Shown here piece after piece: positions 5,199 to 9,293 of a DNA stretch of 9,293 nt. The stretch comes from Deltaproteobacteria bacterium (GTDB lineage: Bacteria; Desulfobacterota; Binatia; UBA9968). The notes below the pieces were generated by a model. The model was not told the origin of the DNA. It worked only from the letters and a program-made list of their open reading frames with translations, and did not search any database. The stretch spans positions 4,340 to 13,632 of the forward strand of contig VBLN01000116.1 in assembly GCA_005878685.1 (NCBI GenBank), written 5' to 3'. The translations under genes were made by a program, and so were the position numbers. How positions within the stretch are numbered: position 1 is the first letter of the stretch; each line of letters starts with the position of its first letter.

Positions 5199-5298
5199 AA
5201 CAGTTACCTCCTCGAAAAATCTATTCCAGCTTCAGATCGCCGGTCAAGAGATCAAAAAGTTGCAAATTAAATCCTCTTCCAGATTGAAATGAACCAGC

Positions 5299-5580
5299 TT
5301 ATTCTTTCTTATATCCGTAGAGCCACCGGGAAGTTGTTTTGCCGACGTTGCGCGCCGTGTGATTGGTCCCCGCGGGAATAAGGAACTCTTCACCCACTTT
5401 GAGGCGGTATTTTCTACCGTTTATCTCGAACTCCTCTTCCCCTTCCGCAAGCATCACGAGCTCATCGGTGTCATGCACAAAGTCCGCCCACACCCTCCCT
5501 GGCGGGTCTGCCCACAGACCGCACGAGAAGCCCCTTGCTGCCCACTCCTTTTTTATTTTTTCCTGGTCTACACTTGCCAT
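5299..5580 (-). CDS. Small cupin-domain protein
   Basis: A single-domain cupin of 93 residues, probably cytosolic. Motif 2 is complete: G63-X5-P69-X-G71-X2-H74-X3-N78. Motif 1 is altered. It reads H36-D37-T38-D39-E40, ending at G55, so H36 and E40 or a nearby Glu are kept while the usual second histidine is replaced by Asp. This HDTDE form is, from memory, common in small cupins of unknown function. The conserved start, with a WADPPGRVWADF segment, is part of that group. The ribosome binding site is weak (GGGGC before ATG 5580). The VOC gene follows, and both folds often bind small metabolites and metals, but no shared pathway is evident. Confidence 0.85.
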   Translation of the reverse strand: MASVDQEKIKKEWAARGFSCGLWADPPGRVWADFVHDTDELVMLAEGEEEFEINGRKYRLKVGEEFLIPAGTNHTARNVGKTTSRWLYGYKKE

Positions 5581-5659
5581 ATTTTAGCCCCGCATAGATT
5601 TTCACTCTCCACAAAGATAAAATCAATGTGTCAAATCTTTCTACTGAAAAGGAACTCCA

Positions 5660-6310
5660 ATGAGACAGCCCCCGCCAGTGTCCCAAAAGCATTCCAAAGG
5701 AGTCAGCTTCACCTTCTTGCTTACATGCTTTCTCCTGACCGGCTGCACTGCGCTCAAGCAATGTGCTTATGAAGGAATCGGCCGGGATGAGTGGCAAAAG
5801 CCGGATGAGGTCATCCGCTCCCTCGGCATTCGCTCTGGAGATATCATCGCAGACCTTGGCTCGGGCGGTGGTTACTTTACTTTTCGACTGGCAAAGGCGG
5901 CCGGGCCTAAAGGCAAGGTATATGCGGTCGATGTCGATGAGGGACTAAACGACGCGCTGGCGAAGCAAGCAAAGCAGGAAGGTCTTGCTAACATCGAGGT
6001 GATCCTGGCTAAGGTTGATGACCCCCTGTTGCCGAAGTCCGGCGTAGACTTGATTTTTACCAGCAACACCTACCACCACCTCCAAGATCGCGTGAACTAT
6101 TTCACCAACGCCAAGAAGTACCTCCGCCCTAACGGCCGCGTCGCGATCATCGAGTTCAGCGGCAAGGGATGGTTCGAGAGCATACCGGGCCACCACACGC
6201 CGAAAGAGGTGATCCTGAGCGAGATGAAAGCGGCGGGTTATAGCTTGCAGCATGATTTCGATTTCCTCCCCAGACAGCACTTCCTCATTTTCGCCAAGGG
6301 AACTGAATAG
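5660..6310 (+). CDS. Class I SAM-dependent methyltransferase with lipoprotein signal
   Basis: The N-terminus has a basic start and hydrophobic core (about residues 15-26), then a lipobox L26-T27-G28-C29, which predicts lipid attachment at C29. The rest (about 40-216) is a Rossmann methyltransferase domain: motif I IIADLGSGGGYF (D65 to G71), the acidic end of strand 2 in VYAVDVD, and a motif-IV-like stretch FTSNTYHHLQD followed by LRPNGRVAIIEF. ATG 5660 has AAGGA six bases upstream, and no internal start would give a leaderless domain, so the signal looks genuine. SAM is not expected outside the cytoplasm, so an exported methyltransferase is puzzling. It may bind another ligand, or be held at the membrane facing inward. 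It is divergent from the cupin gene, with 79 bp between. Confidence 0.88.
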   Translation: MRQPPPVSQKHSKGVSFTFLLTCFLLTGCTALKQCAYEGIGRDEWQKPDEVIRSLGIRSGDIIADLGSGGGYFTFRLAKAAGPKGKVYAVDVDEGLNDALAKQAKQEGLANIEVILAKVDDPLLPKSGVDLIFTSNTYHHLQDRVNYFTNAKKYLRPNGRVAIIEFSGKGWFESIPGHHTPKEVILSEMKAAGYSLQHDFDFLPRQHFLIFAKGTE

Positions 6311-6627
6311 GCAGCCGCCCCCGCGGGAGCGTCTCGCTCAAGGAGGTGAATCCTGAGGGGAGCGCGAATGAGGCTGCGGACGTAGAGACGAAAAGGTTCG
6401 GTGCAGGCCCTGACCGTCGGAGTAACCACTCATGGGGGCTTGGGGCGGTGACCTTCAAGGTAGTGGCTTATCGGCCGCAGCCGAAGGCGCGTTCCCCGAG
6501 GGAGCCACGAAGCTTACCACACTTTGCGCAACTAAGTTGTAATCGCTCATGCGCTGCAGACGGAAAGCAAATATGCCTTGCTCCGACAGAGGAAAATTAG
6601 TAGCTTAGGCTTCTACCGGAGAACCCT
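6311..6627 (+). other. Gene-free region with RNA-like secondary structure
   Basis: No convincing gene lies in this 317-bp gap. Several pairings can be seen. GCAGCC (6311-6316) can pair with GGCTGC (6372-6377), enclosing hairpins GAGCG/CGCTC (6327-6331/6335-6339) and an alternative CTC-A-AGGA/TCCT-GAG (6337-6344/6351-6357). GGCTGCGG (6372-6379) can instead pair with CCGCAGCC (6475-6482), enclosing CGGT-G-CAG/CTG-ACCG (6399-6406/6410-6416) and CCACT/AGTGG (6426-6430/6462-6466). Further on are a CAACTAAGTTG palindrome (6529-6539) and a hairpin AGCAA/TTGCT (6566-6570/6578-6582). I cannot match this to a known riboswitch or small RNA. Confidence 0.35.
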
Positions 6628-8628
6628 TTGGCGCGGAAGTACATCTTAAAAAAGAGCGACCTGCCTGAACGAAGTCCGTTTGGAATCGATTATCGCAAGG
6701 AGCTGAACGAAGCCCAATATCACGCCGTGACGGCGACCGAGGGGCCGCTTCTGGTGATCGCCGGCGCCGGCACGGGAAAGACGCGCACGCTGGTTTATCG
6801 GGTGGCCCACCTGGTGGAGATCGGCGCCGACCCCCGCTCGATTCTGCTTCTCACCTTCACTCGGCGCGCCGCTGAGGAAATGTTGCGCCGGGCGAGTCTC
6901 TTGATCGACAACCGTTGCGCCAAGGTCGCGGGCGGCACCTTTCACTCCTTCGCCAATATCATCCTGCGCCATTTCGGACAGAAGATCGGCCTCTCCCCTT
7001 CCTTCACCATCATGGACCGGCCCGACAGCGAAGATGTCGTCCAACTTCTCCGCGCCGAGCTGGGGCTGAATACCAAAGAGAAGCGATTTCCCAGAAAGCA
7101 AACCGTCGCGGAAATTTACAGCATGGCCTTGAACAAGCAATGGACGATCCCCGATCTAATCGAGCGAGACTACCCTCACCTCTATGACGCGCTCGAAGAT
7201 CTCCTGCGTCTCTATGAACGCTACGTAGGCTACAAAAAGGGTAGGGGCCTGCTCGACTATGACGATCTCCTGATCAAACTCAAAGATCTCCTGGCGGACC
7301 ACGAGGCGGTCCGCCGCCGCCTCTCCGACACCTATCGTTTCATCATGGTCGACGAGTATCAGGACACGAATCGCCTCCAATCCGAGATTGTCCGCCTGCT
7401 CGCCGCTTCCCATGATAACGTCATGGTCGTCGGCGATGACGCCCAGAGCATCTATTCCTTCCGCGGCGCCAACTTCCGCAACATCATGGATTTTCCCAAA
7501 GACTTTCCCGGGACCCGAATGATCAGTCTCGAAGAAAACTATCGCAGTACTCAGCCAATCTTGAGCCTGACCAACGAGATCATTCGCCGCGCTCAGGAGC
7601 GCTACGAAAAGAACCTTTTTACTTCCAAGGAGCAGGGCGACATTCCCCTGTTGGTCCGGGCGGAGAGCGAACAGGCGCAATCGCGCTTCGTCTGCCAGAA
7701 GGTGCTCGAACTCCGGGAAGAAGGCGTGCCGCTCTGGGATATAGCCGTGCTCTTCCGCTCCAGCTTCCATTCGTTCGATCTCGAAATAGAGCTGACCCGT
7801 TACAACATCCCTTTTGTGAAGCGAGGCGGATTCCAGTTCATGGAAAGCGCCCACATCAAAGACCTCCTGGCTCACCTGAGAATTTTCGCCAACCCGCAGG
7901 ACGCCATCTCCTGGAACCGGGTCTTACTGCTCCACGAAGGAATCGGTCCGCAGATGAGCCAAAAAATTACCCATTGGATCCTAGAAGGAAGCCAGGTTGC
8001 GGAAAGGTTGCGCTCCTTTGAGAGCAAGGGTAAGGTCGCGCACGGCCTAAAGACTTTGGCGCAGGTTTTGGAAGCCTGCTCCGAAGGCCAGAGACCCGCG
8101 GAGAAGGTCCAGTATCTCATGCAATATTATGTCCCGATTCTCAAGCGAAAATACCCCGACGACTATCCGAAGCGGCTCAAAGATCTGGAGCATTTTCAAG
8201 GGATCACCGAGCGCTACCGGAACCTGGAGCGTCTACTGAGCGATATGGCGCTGGAGCCGCCGACGGACAGCGTCGATGGTGTGTTGGCCGTAGATCCGGA
8301 CGAAGGTCCTTTGGTGCTCTCGACGATCCACTCAGCCAAAGGGCTCGAATGGCATTCGGTCTTTATCATTTGGGCTTTGGAAGGAAGATTCCCCTCATAC
8401 TACAACATCAACACGCAAGAGGAACTGGAGGAAGAAAGAAGGCTCCTCTATGTGGCCGCCACGCGCGCCAAAGAGAATCTCTTCATCACCTATCCCGTCA
8501 AGATCTTCGACCGCGGCACAAGCATGATCCTGTCCCGCCCGTCACAGTTTATCGAGGGAATCCCGGAAGAGCTGTTGGAGCCGATGACCCTGGTGGATGA
8601 GGAAGAGGACCGCGGCTGGGAGGACTAG
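6628..8628 (+). CDS. UvrD/Rep/PcrA-type ATP-dependent DNA helicase (SF1A)
   Basis: A 3'-5' DNA helicase for repair or replication restart. The Q-motif (Q30) is followed by Walker A AGAGTGKTR (from 45, K51), Walker B D242-E243 in VDEYQD, motif III GDDAQSIYSFRG (269-280), motif IV EENYRS (302-307), motif V with H568 in STIHSAKGLEW, and motif VI in RRLLYVAATRAKENL (R604 onward). All catalytic motifs are intact. At 666 residues it is Rep-sized and lacks the long C-terminal tail of PcrA/UvrD; it ends in a short acidic tail. TTG 6628 is the only workable start: a stop lies in frame at 6601, no ATG precedes the Q-motif, and GGAGA (6618-6622) is 5 nt upstream. A closer assignment among Rep, UvrD and PcrA is not safe. 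Confidence 0.95.
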   Translation: MARKYILKKSDLPERSPFGIDYRKELNEAQYHAVTATEGPLLVIAGAGTGKTRTLVYRVAHLVEIGADPRSILLLTFTRRAAEEMLRRASLLIDNRCAKVAGGTFHSFANIILRHFGQKIGLSPSFTIMDRPDSEDVVQLLRAELGLNTKEKRFPRKQTVAEIYSMALNKQWTIPDLIERDYPHLYDALEDLLRLYERYVGYKKGRGLLDYDDLLIKLKDLLADHEAVRRRLSDTYRFIMVDEYQDTNRLQSEIVRLLAASHDNVMVVGDDAQSIYSFRGANFRNIMDFPKDFPGTRMISLEENYRSTQPILSLTNEIIRRAQERYEKNLFTSKEQGDIPLLVRAESEQAQSRFVCQKVLELREEGVPLWDIAVLFRSSFHSFDLEIELTRYNIPFVKRGGFQFMESAHIKDLLAHLRIFANPQDAISWNRVLLLHEGIGPQMSQKITHWILEGSQVAERLRSFESKGKVAHGLKTLAQVLEACSEGQRPAEKVQYLMQYYVPILKRKYPDDYPKRLKDLEHFQGITERYRNLERLLSDMALEPPTDSVDGVLAVDPDEGPLVLSTIHSAKGLEWHSVFIIWALEGRFPSYYNINTQEELEEERRLLYVAATRAKENLFITYPVKIFDRGTSMILSRPSQFIEGIPEELLEPMTLVDEEEDRGWED

Positions 8629-8630
8629 GC

Positions 8631-9293
8631 GTGATCCATTTTCTGCTGAACATCGTCGTCTTCATCAGCGGCGCCGTGCTCATGGGACTCGAGATTGTCG
8701 GAAGCCGGGTCCTCGCCCCCTATTTCGGCAATTCTATCTTTGTCTGGGGGACTACTACTGCGGTGGACGTCTCTCTGAGCGCAATCCCTCTTTCGGCCGC
8801 CTCCTTGCGCTACTTCTCATTCCCGGGATCATGATCTCCCTTCTTCCCTTCATCTATCCTACGGTCAACCTCTGGATCGCAACTGTAGATTTCGGGACTC
8901 GACTCAATCCTCTGATCGCCAGCACAATCTTTTTTCTGGTCCCCAGCGTTTTCTTGGGGACGATCTCGCCTTACGCCATCCGTCTTGCGGCTACCACCGT
9001 GGCCACAGTCGGCAGCACGGCCGGAAGCCTCTACGCCCTTTCAACTTGCGGAAGCATCTTCGGCACGCTGTTTACCGCCTTCTACCTCATACCGGCCATT
9101 GGGGTCAGCAACATTATCCACGCCCTGGGCCTGACGCTGTTGTTTCTTTCCGTCTCCTTGTGGCCTCTGGTGCGCGCGCCGTCGGAGAAGAGAGTCACCG
9201 CAGCGGCCGCCCTGTTGCCCTGGTTTGTGATCTTGGGAATTTTTTTCCCGGCCTCCTCGGGCGGAGCCAAAGTTCTCTTTGAGAAGGATTCTT
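8631..9293 (+). pseudogene. Fused MFS/spermidine-synthase-like membrane protein, frame-broken and cut by window end
   Basis: GTG 8631, 2 bp after the helicase stop and preceded by GGGAGG (8618-8623), starts a typical N-terminus: a hydrophobic first helix, then GLEIVGSRVLAPYFGNSIFVWG. After about 8750 this frame becomes nonsense and stops at 8834. In the frame shifted by -1, from 8750, the protein continues with YYCGGRLSERNPS, LLLIPGIMISLLPF, SVFLGTISPYAIRLA, GSLYALSTCGSIFGTLFTAF and further helices, open to the window end. Family members have about a dozen more residues (roughly VWG-SLI...LSLG-YY) at the junction, so a deletion of 3n+1 bases, near 37, explains both the missing residues and the shift. 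The putrescine/SAM-binding synthase half would lie beyond the window. It is a recent pseudogene or an assembly error. Confidence 0.8.

Noticed and set aside
5606..5634. TTGACA on the minus strand as -35 box for the cupin gene
   Set aside because: No acceptable -10 hexamer at 16-18 bp spacing.
6346..6600. 84-codon open frame between methyltransferase and helicase
   Set aside because: Its Shine-Dalgarno-like bases overlap the GTG start, the protein has no domain, and the region is better described by inverted repeats.
6311..6627. Remnant of a group II intron or a known small RNA (RNase P RNA, tmRNA, 6S, SRP)
   Set aside because: The GGTGAATCCTGA-like stretch was suggestive, but there is no reverse transcriptase, no domain V signature, no GTGYG boundary and no conserved RNase P or tmRNA core.
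7156..7875. 239-codon minus-strand open frame inside the helicase gene
   Set aside because: A shadow of the strongly conserved helicase reading frame; no family resemblance of its own.
9046..9282. Short plus and minus open frames near the right end
   Set aside because: The other plus frame carries clear membrane-protein sequence of the broken MFS fusion; these are shadows.

Overview
The window (9,293 bp, moderately GC-rich) looks like a chromosomal segment of a Gram-negative-type bacterium. The signs are sigma-54-type promoters with an NtrC-class activator, a lipoprotein signal and strong Shine-Dalgarno sites. Gene content and style would fit an environmental deltaproteobacterium, NC10, Nitrospirota or similar lineage, but nothing here fixes the taxon. 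No tRNA, rRNA, CRISPR array, insertion sequence or phage gene was seen.

Region 1 (1-4601) is a regulatory module. A membrane histidine kinase (495-1691) overlaps by 4 bp an NtrC-family sigma-54 activator with receiver, AAA+ and Fis-type HTH domains (1688-3091). A compact terminator follows. Next come a stand-alone receiver protein (3228-3611) and a four-helix DUF486 membrane protein (3618-3956), probably one operon. Facing them on the minus strand is a small exported protein of unknown function (4140-4451). The main result is in the gaps. A motif, AGGTGTGGC-N6-GCAG, occurs three times, only in the intergenic regions before the kinase, before the lone receiver and before the exported protein. 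Each copy lies roughly 65-100 bp upstream of a sequence with the sigma-54 -24/-12 layout (GG-N10-GC; the first one is degenerate). The simplest reading is that the motif is the enhancer site of the activator at 1688, making a self-contained regulon: kinase to activator to (i) its own operon, (ii) a lone receiver plus membrane protein and (iii) the exported protein. This is inference from shared sequence.

Region 2 (4827-6310) holds small metabolic-type genes. A cupin (5299-5580) and a VOC/glyoxalase-fold protein (4827-5198) lie in tandem on the minus strand. Divergent from them is a class I SAM-methyltransferase fold carrying a lipoprotein-type signal (5660-6310).

Region 3 (6311-9293) begins with 317 bp without a convincing gene but with several inverted repeats that could form mutually exclusive stems. 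A UvrD/Rep-type SF1 helicase (6628-8628, TTG start) follows. Two bases after its stop begins a fused MFS/spermidine-synthase-like membrane protein that breaks frame near 8750 and runs off the window end; it appears to be a pseudogene or an assembly artefact.
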